Source: Metarhizobium sp964253915
GTDB lineage: Bacteria; Pseudomonadota; Alphaproteobacteria; Rhizobiales; Rhizobiaceae
Direction: 5' to 3'
NCBI RefSeq assembly: GCF_964253915.1
Contig: NZ_CAXUSG020000001.1
Coordinates: forward strand, 186,001 to 250,000
Length of the DNA stretch: 64,000 nt
In this document: piece by piece, positions 26,590 to 34,950 of the stretch
How positions within the stretch are numbered: the stretch's first letter is position 1
How the letters are laid out: each line of letters opens with the position of its first letter
Translations under genes and position numbers: made by a program
Notes under the pieces: generated by a model
What the model was told of the DNA's origin: nothing
The model's input: only the letters and a program-made list of their open reading frames with translations
Database searches by the model: none

Positions 26590-27394
26590 AGGCCGCAGCG
26601 CCTCGGCCGGGCGTCTTTTCCGCCGGCGAAAACAGCGCGGTTTCCAACCCGTTTTCGCTGACGATCACGGCGCTGCCGTCGGGGATTTCCACCCAGGTAT
26701 CGGCTTCGTCGTTGAGCGGTTCCGAGACCAGGCAATAGCCGCCGCCCTTGCCGATCGGCGCGGCATAGAGGGTCGGCGCCCTGGCGTCACTGGCGTAACG
26801 CACGGCATAGAGCGACTTGCCATCGGAGAAGGCGGTGGTGAAGCGCACCAGCACGTCGCCGGTCAGGTGTTTCTACAGCCGTTCGACGAAGGCAAGTGTC
26901 TCGGCCATCGCGCCGAGGGGATCGCTGCGCAGGCCGAACTGCAGCGCCAGCAGGAAGATCAGTTCGGAATCCGTCGTGCCTGTGCGGGCCTGGAACAGCT
27001 CGTCATCCAGCATCGTTTCCATCGGCCGCCGCAACCGGGCGAAATCGCCGATCTGGCCATTGTGCATGAAGGACCAGTTTTCGTGGATGAAGGGATGGCA
27101 ATTGTCCCGCCGCGTGCCGCCATGGGTTGCCGCCCGCACATGCGCCAGAAACAGCGGCGAGCGGATCTGCCGGGCGATGCTGCGCAGGTTGCAGTCCGAC
27201 CAGGCGGGCAGGATGTCGCGATAGCGGCCGGGGTCCGGCCTGTCGCCGTACCAGGCGACACCAAAACCGTCGCCATTCGTTGCCGTCTTTGCCCGCGTGG
27301 CGCAATGAGACTGCTCGATCAACGAATGCGCAGGCGAAGAAACGAGTTCCTCAAGATAGAGAGGATCTCCGCGATAGGCGGCCCATCGGCACAT
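26570..27394 (-). pseudogene. Class II glutamine amidotransferase interrupted by an in-frame TAG
   Basis: The gene starts MCRWAAYRGDP, with the catalytic Cys2 exposed after Met removal, and reads as a YafJ/EgtC-type class II glutamine amidotransferase (AHVRAATHGG, NCHPFIHENWSFMHNGQI). At codon 174 (26873-26875) the frame hits TAG just after AFVERL, then continues in the same frame with KHLTGDVLVRFTTAFSDG to a normal stop 100 codons later. Full length would be 274 residues. The likely ancestral codon is CAG (Gln), one base change. The 173-residue product would keep the glutaminase domain but lose the C-terminal third. It could be a recent pseudogene, a sequencing error or read-through. Confidence 0.82.
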
Positions 27395-27655
27395 GGTTCA
27401 CTCCGGTCCAGTGGCGAGAGATGAAATATCAGCTTTGTAAAAAATGCCTAACGAAGCATTAAAACAATCCGTTTCTCTTCCGGAATCCCGGCAGAATCGT
27501 GGTTTTGCCAGGCTTGGCATGCGGAGAATGGGCAAAATGGCGTCCCAGAGCCTGCCCAGGCGAATAATCGCCGGTGGAGAAAGGCCGACATAGCTTCCCA
27601 TCATGCCGGCATCGGCTAGAGTTCCAGCCAACAAGAATATGGATGGGAGAGCAGC

Positions 27656-28300
27656 ATGTATCGGCTTTACGGGTCGGCGGGATCGGGCAGCGCAGCCGTC
27701 GAGGCGGCGCTGGCGGAAAGCGGCGCGAACTATGTCGCGGTAACCGTCAACACCGGCGAGGGGGAACATCTCTCTGCAGAATTCACCGCGATCAATCCGC
27801 GCAAACAGGTTCCGGCGCTGGAATTGCCCGATGGCTCCGTCATGACCGAAAGTGCCGCGATGATGCTGCATCTCGCCGATGCCTTCTCCGCCGCAGGCCT
27901 TGCCCCGCCGCCGGGGTCTGCCGCCCGCGCCCAGCACGATCGCTGGCTGCTGTTCATGGCGGTGAACATCTACGAGGGCGAATTGCGCCGTTTCTATTCC
28001 GACCGCTACACTGACGATGCCGCCGGCATCAAGGCCGTCGAAAGCAATGCTTATGCCTATGTGCAGCGCCACTACGCGATGATCGAGGATGCCATCGGCA
28101 CCGGCCCGTTCCTGTTCGGGGCGCAGCCGAGCATGGCCGACATCTACCTCTGGAATCTGGCGAGCTGGATGGATCGCGCCTGGTTTTCCGGCGCATGCCC
28201 CAAGCTTTCACGGCTGGTGGCGGCGGTGCGCGAACGACCGCTGGTGGCGCCGATCCACAGCGCGCATTTCGACGGGGAACAGGCCGGCGAAAGCGCATAG
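27656..28300 (+). CDS. Glutathione S-transferase-family protein
   Basis: 214 residues with an N-terminal thioredoxin-like domain (MYRLYGSAGSGSAAVEAALAES, cis-Pro motif QVPALELPDG, glutathione-binding ESAAMMLHLAD) and an all-helical C-terminal domain (PSMADIYLWNLASW). The usual catalytic Ser/Cys position holds a Ser-rich loop. GGGAGA lies upstream of the ATG. The stop codon TAG is the first triplet of an intergenic palindromic repeat. Substrate unknown; detoxification is the usual role. Confidence 0.9.
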   Translation: MYRLYGSAGSGSAAVEAALAESGANYVAVTVNTGEGEHLSAEFTAINPRKQVPALELPDGSVMTESAAMMLHLADAFSAAGLAPPPGSAARAQHDRWLLFMAVNIYEGELRRFYSDRYTDDAAGIKAVESNAYAYVQRHYAMIEDAIGTGPFLFGAQPSMADIYLWNLASWMDRAWFSGACPKLSRLVAAVRERPLVAPIHSAHFDGEQAGESA

Positions 28301-28366
28301 AGCATTTCCAGCCGAAGCGGAATCGCTTCGGCGTCGGACAATGCGGCAAAACAAAGAGATAGAGCG
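28298..28366 (+). repeat. Rhizobial-type intergenic palindromic repeat
   Basis: Begins TAGAGCATTTCC, where TAG is the GST stop codon, contains the perfect 9-bp stem GCCGAAGCG-GAAT-CGCTTCGGC at 28311-28332, and ends near ATAGAGCG. The TAGAGC ends and central hairpin match the style of dispersed palindromes common in rhizobial genomes and are shared in part with the repeat at 63.7 kb. It may also act as a transcription end for the GST gene. Confidence 0.6.
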
Positions 28367-28416
28367 TTTGTACGCCGGACCTCCGCAAAACCACTATACG
28401 TTCCAGAGAAACGCAG

Positions 28417-28848
28417 ATGACCATGGCAGAACCACGCCTTTCCCTCGTCGCCGAACTGGCCGTCACCATTGCCGAGCCCTATATGATCGGCAATGTCGGT
28501 TCCGGCATCCGCGAGGTGATCCCGATCACCGGCGGTGCGGTGACCGGGCCGCGCCTCAACGGCATCGTCCTGCCCGGCGGCGCGGACTGGTGCCTGACCC
28601 GGCCGGACGGCATTTGTGACATCTGGGCGCGTTATACGCTGAAGACCGACGACGGCGTGCTGCTCTCCCTGATCAATGCCGGCACCTGCAGGCAGGATGC
28701 CGACGGCAATTTTGTCGGCAAGACGGTGCCGCAGTTCGAGGTGGAGGAGGGGCCCTATACCTGGCTGCGCCACGGCCATTTCGTCGGGACTTTGCTCACC
28801 GATTCCCAGGGAACGCTCGCGAGGGCGACAATTTATGAGGTTGTGTAA
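28417..28848 (+). CDS. DUF3237-family protein
   Basis: 143 residues of the DUF3237 (UPF0311) family: LVAELAVTIAEPYMIG, a central RLNGIVLPGGADW, and the C-terminal HGHFVG region are recognisable. These are small beta-barrel proteins of unknown function, sometimes linked to phenolic or aromatic metabolism. The gene starts 116 bases after the GST stop, with a repeat in between. The GFA-family gene follows after six bases, suggesting co-transcription. Confidence 0.85.
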   Translation: MTMAEPRLSLVAELAVTIAEPYMIGNVGSGIREVIPITGGAVTGPRLNGIVLPGGADWCLTRPDGICDIWARYTLKTDDGVLLSLINAGTCRQDADGNFVGKTVPQFEVEEGPYTWLRHGHFVGTLLTDSQGTLARATIYEVV

Positions 28849-28854
28849 GGCGAC

Positions 28855-29259
28855 ATGCGGATCGACGGCCAGTGCCATTGCGGATACGTGCGATACGAGG
28901 CGGAAATCGATCCGGCGTCGGTCTCGATCTGTCATTGCACCGATTGCCAGATGTTGACCGGAACGGCATACCGGGTCAGCGTCGCGGCTCGGCGGCAGGA
29001 TTTCCGGCTGCTGTCCAACGCACCGAAACAATATGCAAAGACCGGCGACAGCGGTCGGGTCAGCTTGCAGTTCTTCTGCCCCGAATGTGGTTCGCCGATC
29101 TACCGTTGCAGCGATCGTTCGGACGATCCTGAGATCGCAATTCGCCTCGGCACGATCCGGCAGCGGCAGGATCTGCGTCCACGACGGCAGATCTGGTGCC
29201 GCTCCGCCCTTCCATGGGTAGAGGAAATTGGACAGCTTCCACGCAGGCCAGGGGACTAG
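28855..29259 (+). CDS. GFA-family (CENP-V/GFA domain) zinc protein
   Basis: 134 residues. The zinc ligands of the GFA fold are present: CHCGYVRYE near the N-terminus, SICHCTDCQ in the middle, and FFCPECGSPIY toward the end. The family is named after Gfa, a glutathione-dependent formaldehyde-activating protein, but most members have no proven activity. It is six bases downstream of the DUF3237 gene and its last four bases overlap the end of the convergent diguanylate cyclase gene. Confidence 0.9.
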   Translation: MRIDGQCHCGYVRYEAEIDPASVSICHCTDCQMLTGTAYRVSVAARRQDFRLLSNAPKQYAKTGDSGRVSLQFFCPECGSPIYRCSDRSDDPEIAIRLGTIRQRQDLRPRRQIWCRSALPWVEEIGQLPRRPGD

Positions 29260-30251
29260 TCGCCGCTGTGCGCAAACTCCACTCGGTCTCGGCCGAGGTT
29301 TTTGGCTCTGTAGAGGGCTTTGTCGACCTTCGCATAAAGCTCGTCAAAGCTCTCAGGGTGCTGATCGACACAGATGGCGCCTATGCTTGCGGTGACAGAG
29401 ACCGGGCCATGCCCCGTGTGTAGCGGCGTGTTGCGTAGCGTCTCCAAGAGGCGGAGCAGCAGCGCCCTGAAGCTTGCCGTCTCGGTTTCGCTGACGGCGA
29501 TGAAGAATTCTTCGCCGCCAAAACGGGCGACCAGGTCCCCCTTGCGACAAACCACGTGCAGCAACTGGCTGACGTGAATAAGCACCTTGTCGCCGGTATC
29601 GTGGCCAAAACTGTCGTTGATATTCTTGAAATGGTCGAGATCGATCAGGGCAACACCAAAACCCTTCGCGTCGCCGCTCTTTTGGCCCGCATCCATAAAT
29701 TTCGAAAAGGCGCGGCGGTTGAGAGCGCCTGTCAGCGGGTCGCGTTCCGCCGCCTCCCGCAGCAGTTCTGCCTGCCGGTGCGCATGCATGACGGAGCCGA
29801 TCAAGCGTGCCATCGCCTCGAGTTGCTCCTTGGTCTCCTGGTCGAACGCATCGAACTGGGCACGACCGATGTTGATCGTGCCGTAGCAATGCTCGCCGCT
29901 CGACAGGGGGGCGTCGAGACAGGACAGAATTCCATGCTGCGCGAGGATCTTGCAGTCGAGGTCCGTTGAAGCGGTCAGATCATTGCAGATTTCCGCCACT
30001 CTCGTCTGGTAGACACGCCCGACCATCGTCCCTTCGATCGGAACGGGCATGTCCTGCGGAATCGCCTGATTGCCTTCCAATGCGAGCAGTCTGAGGTGCG
30101 CTTTTCCGTCAGCAAGCGTGAAGGATGCCCGGTCGGCGTGGAACATGCTTTTAAACCATCGGGCAACCACTTGCGGTATTTCGGCCGCCGATTGGGTGGC
30201 AGCAACTTCGTCAACAAACTGGACTGGGAGACGAATAATGTTCGTAACCAT
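29256..30251 (-). CDS. GAF-GGDEF diguanylate cyclase
   Basis: 331 residues, cytoplasmic. Residues about 15-160 form a GAF-type sensor domain; residues about 165-325 are a GGDEF domain with the active-site signature GGEEF at 245-249 and an inhibitory-site RxxD (RKGD, 236-239) five residues before it. It should therefore make cyclic di-GMP and be product-inhibited. The ATG at 30251 follows AAAGGAGGGGAC. What the GAF domain binds is unknown. Upstream is a 0.5-kb AT-rich intergenic region. Confidence 0.93.
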   Translation of the reverse strand: MVTNIIRLPVQFVDEVAATQSAAEIPQVVARWFKSMFHADRASFTLADGKAHLRLLALEGNQAIPQDMPVPIEGTMVGRVYQTRVAEICNDLTASTDLDCKILAQHGILSCLDAPLSSGEHCYGTINIGRAQFDAFDQETKEQLEAMARLIGSVMHAHRQAELLREAAERDPLTGALNRRAFSKFMDAGQKSGDAKGFGVALIDLDHFKNINDSFGHDTGDKVLIHVSQLLHVVCRKGDLVARFGGEEFFIAVSETETASFRALLLRLLETLRNTPLHTGHGPVSVTASIGAICVDQHPESFDELYAKVDKALYRAKNLGRDRVEFAHSGD

Positions 30252-30750
30252 GTCCCCTCCTTTCCCCCTCGGAGGTACTAACACTAGTACATCTCGCTAC
30301 AAATATTAGACATCTGGCAATTTAAGTGTCGCCGTGTCAATCGGCGCCAAGGTTCTTCTTTGCTGCTGGTTTGCACGCCTGCCAGGCTCCTGTCCCATGG
30401 CTAAAAATGGGGCTTTCGCTCGTTTCCATTTCTGCCCGCATTGCGGAGAACGGCATTTCACGACCATTTCTTGACATTCATCTGTAGGGAAAATCGTTTA
30501 ATTTCAAAATATTAAATGAAGATTTCTTGATTTTTGATTTTCGGAGGGCTGCGCGGCAGAGAGTGGCTGTTGTGTATTTGGGCAGCCCTTCCCACAATCC
30601 AGTCCAATGTCGCGGGTCAGCGAAATACACGCATGAGTTTCGGTAGAGGTTAAAAAGAAGGCATTTATTATTTGAGGTTTGTCGCCTCCAAAAAGGCGGC
30701 GCTCACAACCGGCGGCCGGAAAGCCGGCCACCGGTTGTGGGCGAGACGGT
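30252..30750. other. AT-rich intergenic region between diguanylate cyclase and thiolase genes
   Basis: About 500 bases without a convincing coding sequence. It should contain the promoter of the diguanylate cyclase gene. The stretch 30480-30540 is notably AT-rich. The right end holds the thiolase terminator hairpin. Nothing else recognisable is seen. Confidence 0.5.
30690..30739 (-). terminator. Terminator-like hairpin after the thiolase gene
   Basis: Outer stem CACAACCGG / CCGGTTGTG (30704-30712 with 30731-30739) and inner stem GGCCGG / CCGGCC around AAAG, with one mismatch between. On the minus strand a run of five T follows nine bases after the stem. Confidence 0.6.
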
Positions 30751-31956
30751 TCAGACCCTTTCCAGGACGATGGCGATGCCCTGGCCGACGCCGATGCACA
30801 TGGTGGAGAGCGCGTAACGGCCAGCTGTTTCGGCCAGTTCCAGTGCCGCCGTGCCGGTGATGCGAGCACCCGACATGCCGAGCGGATGGCCGAGCGCGAT
30901 GGCGCCGCCATTGCGGTTCACTCTTGCATCGTCGTCGGCGATGCCGAGTTGGCGGAGAACCGCAAGGCCCTGGCTGGCGAAGGCTTCGTTCAGTTCGATG
31001 ACATCGAGCTTGTCCTGGCTGAGACCAAGCCGCGCCATCAGTTTCTGCGACGCCGGAACCGGGCCGATGCCCATGATGCGCGGCGAAACGCCGGCCGTCG
31101 CGCCGCCGAGGACCCGGGCGATCGGCGTCAGGCCATATTTTTTCGCCGCCGCCTCGGATGCGACAATCAGTGCTGCCGCCCCGTCGTTGACCCCGGAAGC
31201 ATTGCCGGCGGTCACCGTGCCGCCTTCCTTGCGGAAGGGCGTCGACAGCTTGGCAAGCGCCTCGACACTGGTGGCGCGAGGATGCTCGTCCCTGTCGACG
31301 ACAATCGCGTCGCCTTTGCGCTGCGGGATGGTCACGGCGACGATTTCCTTGCCGAGCCGGCCGTTTGCCTGCGCCGCGGCGGCCTTCGCCTGGCTGCGTA
31401 CGGCAAAGGCGTCCTGGTCTTCGCGGCTCACCTTGAACTCGTCGGCGACGTTCTCGCCGGTCTCCGGCATGGAATCGATGCCGTATTGCTTCTTCATCAC
31501 CGGATTCACGAAGCGCCAGCCGATCGTCGTGTCGTGGATTTCGGCATGGCGGGAAAAGGCGGTCTCGGCCTTGGGCATGACGAAGGGTGCGCGCGACATG
31601 CTTTCGACGCCGCCGGCGATCATCAGTTCGGCCTCGCCGGCCTTGATGGCACGGGCGGCGGCGATGATCGCATCCATGCCGGAACCGCAGAGCCGGTTGA
31701 TCGTCGTGCCCGGCACCGATTGCGGCAGGCCGGCCAGAAGCACCGCCATGCGGGCGACATTGCGGTTGTCCTCGCCCGCCTGGTTGGCGCAGCCGTATAT
31801 GACGTCGTCGACTGCTTCCCAATCCACCCTGCCGTTGCGCTCCATCAGTGCCTTCAAGGGTAAGGCGCCCAGATCGTCCGTTCGCACCGACGACAAGGAG
31901 CCGCCGAAACGGCCGATGGGGGTGCGGATGTAGTCGCAGATATAGGCTTCGGTCAT
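30751..31956 (-). CDS. pcaF: Acetyl-CoA C-acyltransferase, 3-oxoadipyl-CoA thiolase type
   Basis: 401 residues, the standard thiolase length. The active-site nucleophile is the Cys of NRLCGSGMDAI; the second motif is NGGAIALGHPLGMSGARI with the catalytic His, and the last is CIGVGQGIAIVLE with the proton-donating Cys. The N-terminus EAYICDYIRTPIGRFGGSLSSVRTDDLG is closest to 3-oxoadipyl-CoA thiolases of the beta-ketoadipate and phenylacetate pathways, but no other gene of these pathways is nearby, so a general thiolase cannot be excluded. AGGAAAGAAG lies upstream of the ATG. Confidence 0.88.
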   Translation of the reverse strand: MTEAYICDYIRTPIGRFGGSLSSVRTDDLGALPLKALMERNGRVDWEAVDDVIYGCANQAGEDNRNVARMAVLLAGLPQSVPGTTINRLCGSGMDAIIAAARAIKAGEAELMIAGGVESMSRAPFVMPKAETAFSRHAEIHDTTIGWRFVNPVMKKQYGIDSMPETGENVADEFKVSREDQDAFAVRSQAKAAAAQANGRLGKEIVAVTIPQRKGDAIVVDRDEHPRATSVEALAKLSTPFRKEGGTVTAGNASGVNDGAAALIVASEAAAKKYGLTPIARVLGGATAGVSPRIMGIGPVPASQKLMARLGLSQDKLDVIELNEAFASQGLAVLRQLGIADDDARVNRNGGAIALGHPLGMSGARITGTAALELAETAGRYALSTMCIGVGQGIAIVLERV

Positions 31957-32145
31957 GATCGCACTTCTTTCCTGCATGGCCCGGCGGGCCTTTTCGTGTG
32001 CCATGCGGCACCCTCTTCGATTTTCGCCGCCACATAACCCTCTCCACGGCTTTGCCGTCAATGCCTCACCGGCAAATCGATCCGCGTGCGATGGCTGGCA
32101 CCGTGCGACGGCAGCGTCTTGACGCCGCACAGGTGTATCATTAAG

Positions 32146-32162
32146 TTTAGAATTATTCTAAA
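32146..32162. promoter_or_regulatory. Iron control element (Irr-type operator) upstream of mbfA
   Basis: A perfect palindrome TTTAGAA-TTA-TTCTAAA ending 14 bases before the mbfA ATG. This matches the ICE motif bound by the Irr repressor in rhizobia, and mbfA is a known Irr target in Agrobacterium and Bradyrhizobium. Its position overlapping the start region fits repression. Confidence 0.85.
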
Positions 32163-32176
32163 TTGGAGTTGATCCC

Positions 32177-33160
32177 ATGCTGGACCGCCTGTTTTCTCGC
32201 CACAAACGCCCGTTCTCATCGCTCAGCGAGCAAGAGGTCCTCGCCCTGGCGATCGCTTCGGAAGAAGACGATGCGCGGATCTACCTCGCTTACGCCGACC
32301 AGTTGCGGCAACAATATCCGCATTCGGCCAAGGTGTTCGAAGACATGGCGGAGGTCGAGCATACCCATCGCAACGTGCTGATCGACATGCACCGCCGGCG
32401 GTTCGGCGAGCGCATTCCGCTGATCCGGCGCGACCATGTCCGTGGCTTTTACGAACGCAAGCCGGATTGGCTGCGCGCCAACCAGTCGCTTGAGCAGATC
32501 CGTGCCGAGGCTGAACGCATGGAGGAGCAGGCTATACGCTTTTATCGCGAAGCTGCTTCCGCCACCGGCGATGCCGACATCCGAAAACTACTCGGTGATC
32601 TTGCCGTGGCGGAGGAAGGGCACAAGGACATCGCCCATATGCTCGGCGAAAAACACCGCCCGGAAGATGCCCGCATCGAAGAGGACGAGACGGCGCGGCG
32701 GCAATTCCTGCTGACCTATGTCCAGCCCGGCCTGGCCGGCCTGATGGACGGTTCAGTCTCGACGCTGGCGCCGATCTTCGCTGCCGCTTTCGCAACCCAG
32801 GACACGTGGCAGACATTTCTGATCGGCCTCTCCGCCTCCGTGGGTGCCGGCATCTCCATGGGGTTCACGGAAGCGGCGCATGATGACGGCAAGCTTTCCG
32901 GTCGCGGTTCGCCGCTCAAGCGTGGCCTTGCCTCCGGCATCATGACCGCGCTCGGCGGCCTCGGCCATGCCCTGCCCTATCTCATCCCGCATTTCTGGAC
33001 GGCTACGGCGATTGCCGCCGTCGTTGTCTTCGTCGAGCTCTGGGCGATCGCCTTCATCCAGAACCGCTACATGGAGACACCCTTCCTGCGCGCCGTTTTC
33101 CAGGTGGTGCTCGGTGGCTCGCTGGTGCTGGCGGCGGGGATAGTGATCGGCAACGGCTGA
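32177..33160 (+). CDS. mbfA: Membrane-bound ferritin-like iron exporter
   Basis: 327 residues in two parts. The N-terminal ~150 residues are a rubrerythrin/ferritin-like four-helix domain with repeated E and ExxH metal positions (LAIASEEDDARIYLAYA, MAEVEHTHRNVLIDMH, EEQAIRFYREAA, LAVAEEGHKDIAH). The C-terminal half is a VIT1/CCC1-type membrane domain (QPGLAGLMDGSVSTLAPIF, GISMGFTEAAHDDGK). The combination is that of MbfA, which exports iron from the cytoplasm and gives peroxide and iron tolerance. GGAG precedes the ATG, and an ICE palindrome lies immediately upstream, indicating Irr control. Confidence 0.95.
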   Translation: MLDRLFSRHKRPFSSLSEQEVLALAIASEEDDARIYLAYADQLRQQYPHSAKVFEDMAEVEHTHRNVLIDMHRRRFGERIPLIRRDHVRGFYERKPDWLRANQSLEQIRAEAERMEEQAIRFYREAASATGDADIRKLLGDLAVAEEGHKDIAHMLGEKHRPEDARIEEDETARRQFLLTYVQPGLAGLMDGSVSTLAPIFAAAFATQDTWQTFLIGLSASVGAGISMGFTEAAHDDGKLSGRGSPLKRGLASGIMTALGGLGHALPYLIPHFWTATAIAAVVVFVELWAIAFIQNRYMETPFLRAVFQVVLGGSLVLAAGIVIGNG

Positions 33161-33176
33161 GGCGGGGATATCGTGC

Positions 33177-33211
33177 AAAACAAGAAGGCCTGCCCCTCGC
33201 AGGACAGGCCT
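33177..33211 (-). terminator. Hairpin between mbfA and the BTLCP gene
   Basis: Stem AGGCCTG / CAGGCCT (33186-33192 with 33205-33211) with a 12-base loop; on the minus strand TTCTTGTTTT follows. It lies between two convergent genes and probably ends the minus-strand one, perhaps both. Confidence 0.6.
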
Positions 33212-33237
33212 CTCAAACAAATCGCCGGATGCAAGCC

Positions 33238-33852
33238 TTATTGCAGCGCGCCGACCATGACGTCAGTGCCGTTCTCGATGGTAACCCAGCGGCCGGTGTT
33301 GAAAGTCGCCTGACGCTTCAGGAAAGTATAGGGCGTTTCCGACCAGAGCTTGACCTCGTCGACGAGGTTGTCGAGCACGAAATCGCCCTCGGAGGTGCGG
33401 AGCGTCAGCACGGCATGACCTTCGCCATCAGGCTTGCGAACGACGGTGATCAGCAGGTCGGAGGCCGAAAAACCGCGCTCCATCAGCTTGCGGCGCTTCA
33501 GCAGGACAAAATCCTCGCAATCGCCGGCATCGGTCGGATAGGCCCAGACCTCGTCGCGGCCGAACAGTTCCTGGTCGGTCATCGGCGTGATCGTCTTGTT
33601 GACGTCGACGTTGATCTTCTCGACCAGCGACCAGCCGAATTCGGTGACATGCGGCGCAGCCGTGTTGCGGTTACGAATATTGCACTCATCGCGATATTTT
33701 TGGCAGAATTCGTAGTGGCCGATCGGCTGGGAGGTCACGCCGCCGGTGATCATGGCGGGATGCGGCTTGGGCGCCGGCACGGCGATGGTCGCGGATGCAA
33801 TGACGGCTACAAAAGCCACCAGCAGTCCCCTCGCACTCATTACAGCTTTCAT
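33238..33852 (-). CDS. Transglutaminase-like cysteine peptidase (BTLCP family)
   Basis: 204 residues with an N-terminal signal or anchor (GLLVAFVAVIASATIAVPA). The rest matches the bacterial transglutaminase-like cysteine proteinase family of rhizobia: the catalytic Cys in DAGDCEDFVLLKRRKLM, His in GHAVLTLRT and Asp in DFVLDN. GAGGGG precedes the ATG at 33852. Family members elsewhere act in the periplasm, some on large adhesins together with c-di-GMP-binding partners; no such partner is adjacent here, so the substrate is unknown. Confidence 0.9.
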   Translation of the reverse strand: MKAVMSARGLLVAFVAVIASATIAVPAPKPHPAMITGGVTSQPIGHYEFCQKYRDECNIRNRNTAAPHVTEFGWSLVEKINVDVNKTITPMTDQELFGRDEVWAYPTDAGDCEDFVLLKRRKLMERGFSASDLLITVVRKPDGEGHAVLTLRTSEGDFVLDNLVDEVKLWSETPYTFLKRQATFNTGRWVTIENGTDVMVGALQ

Positions 33853-33963
33853 GTCGTCGCCCCTCAAGTCTTAATAAAAAGTTAAGGGTCTTGGGGGCGA
33901 AGTGTCAATCATTACCGAACCGTTAATGGAGAACATCAACGACTATGGTTAATATGCAACGAA

Positions 33964-34767
33964 TCAGGCGGATCCCGTCACCATCTCCCGGATAGCGTCG
34001 CGCATGCGTTCGATGTCCTGCGGCCGCGACAGGCGATGGTCGCCGTCGCGGATGAGTGTCAGCACCACATCGTCGGCCGGCAGGTGCTCGACGAGTTTCA
34101 ATGCATGCGTGTAGGGAACGTCGGCATCCTGCATGCCCTGCAGGATGTGCACCGGGCAGCCGGTTTCGATGATGCCGGCAAGCACGCGGTTCTGCCGCCC
34201 GTCCTCGATCAGCGCGCGGGTAAAGATGTTCGGTTCCGGACTATAGTCCGACGGCTCCTCGAAATAGCCGCGCTCGGCCAGCGACGTCCGTTCGGTTTCG
34301 GAGAGATTGGGTTCGATCAGCTCGGCGGTAAAATCGGGCGCCGGCGCGATCAGCACCATGCCATGCACGGCGGGGCGCCCGGCCTTTTTCAGTTCCTGCA
34401 ACAATCTGAGGGCGATCCAGCCGCCCATGGACGATCCGGCGAGGAGGACACGCTCCGGCGCCACATGGGCGATGACCGCCAGCGCCTCCTCCAGCCAGCG
34501 GCTGATGGTCCCATCGGTGAATTCACCCCCGGACTGGCCGTGGCCGGAATAGTCGAAGCGGATGGCGGCAAGGCCGAGCGCTTCGGCAAGCCCGTCCATC
34601 TCCACCGCCTTGGTGCCGGCCATGTCGGAACGATAGCCCGACAGCCACACCAGCGTCGGTCCCTGCTTGCCTGCGGCGGCGCGGATATGCATGGCGATCC
34701 GGCGGGATAAGCCGCCAGTCCCGACAGTCAGAAATTGCGGATCGGACGGCAAAGCGGAAGCAACCAT
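33964..34767 (-). CDS. Alpha/beta hydrolase
   Basis: 267 residues of the alpha/beta-hydrolase fold. The oxyanion region is LVWLSGYRSDM, the nucleophile elbow GSSMGG, the acid probably in GMQDADVPY, and the His in RDGDHRLSRP. The overall layout is like small esterases/thioesterases of the ABHD10 group. No signal peptide. It is divergent from infC with 183 bases between. Natural substrate unknown. Confidence 0.88.
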   Translation of the reverse strand: MVASALPSDPQFLTVGTGGLSRRIAMHIRAAAGKQGPTLVWLSGYRSDMAGTKAVEMDGLAEALGLAAIRFDYSGHGQSGGEFTDGTISRWLEEALAVIAHVAPERVLLAGSSMGGWIALRLLQELKKAGRPAVHGMVLIAPAPDFTAELIEPNLSETERTSLAERGYFEEPSDYSPEPNIFTRALIEDGRQNRVLAGIIETGCPVHILQGMQDADVPYTHALKLVEHLPADDVVLTLIRDGDHRLSRPQDIERMRDAIREMVTGSA

Positions 34768-34950
34768 GTCATAACTCCGGTAAAAGACGCGCTCTTTTTA
34801 AAGCAGATTCGCGAAAACCCTTACAGGAGGTGCTTTTTTCCTGGAAGCATGCTATTGACTTCACCGTGGCAATCACGACATTGCCGTCAATTGCGTTGAC
34901 GGGCTCACGCGTGCCGCCGCAATTCCGATCCATCAAAGGAGAATACGACC

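Noticed and set aside
34855..34883. TTGACT as a promoter -35 for infC
   Set aside because: The -35-like box is good but no matching -10 box was found at 16-18 bases, so it was not listed.
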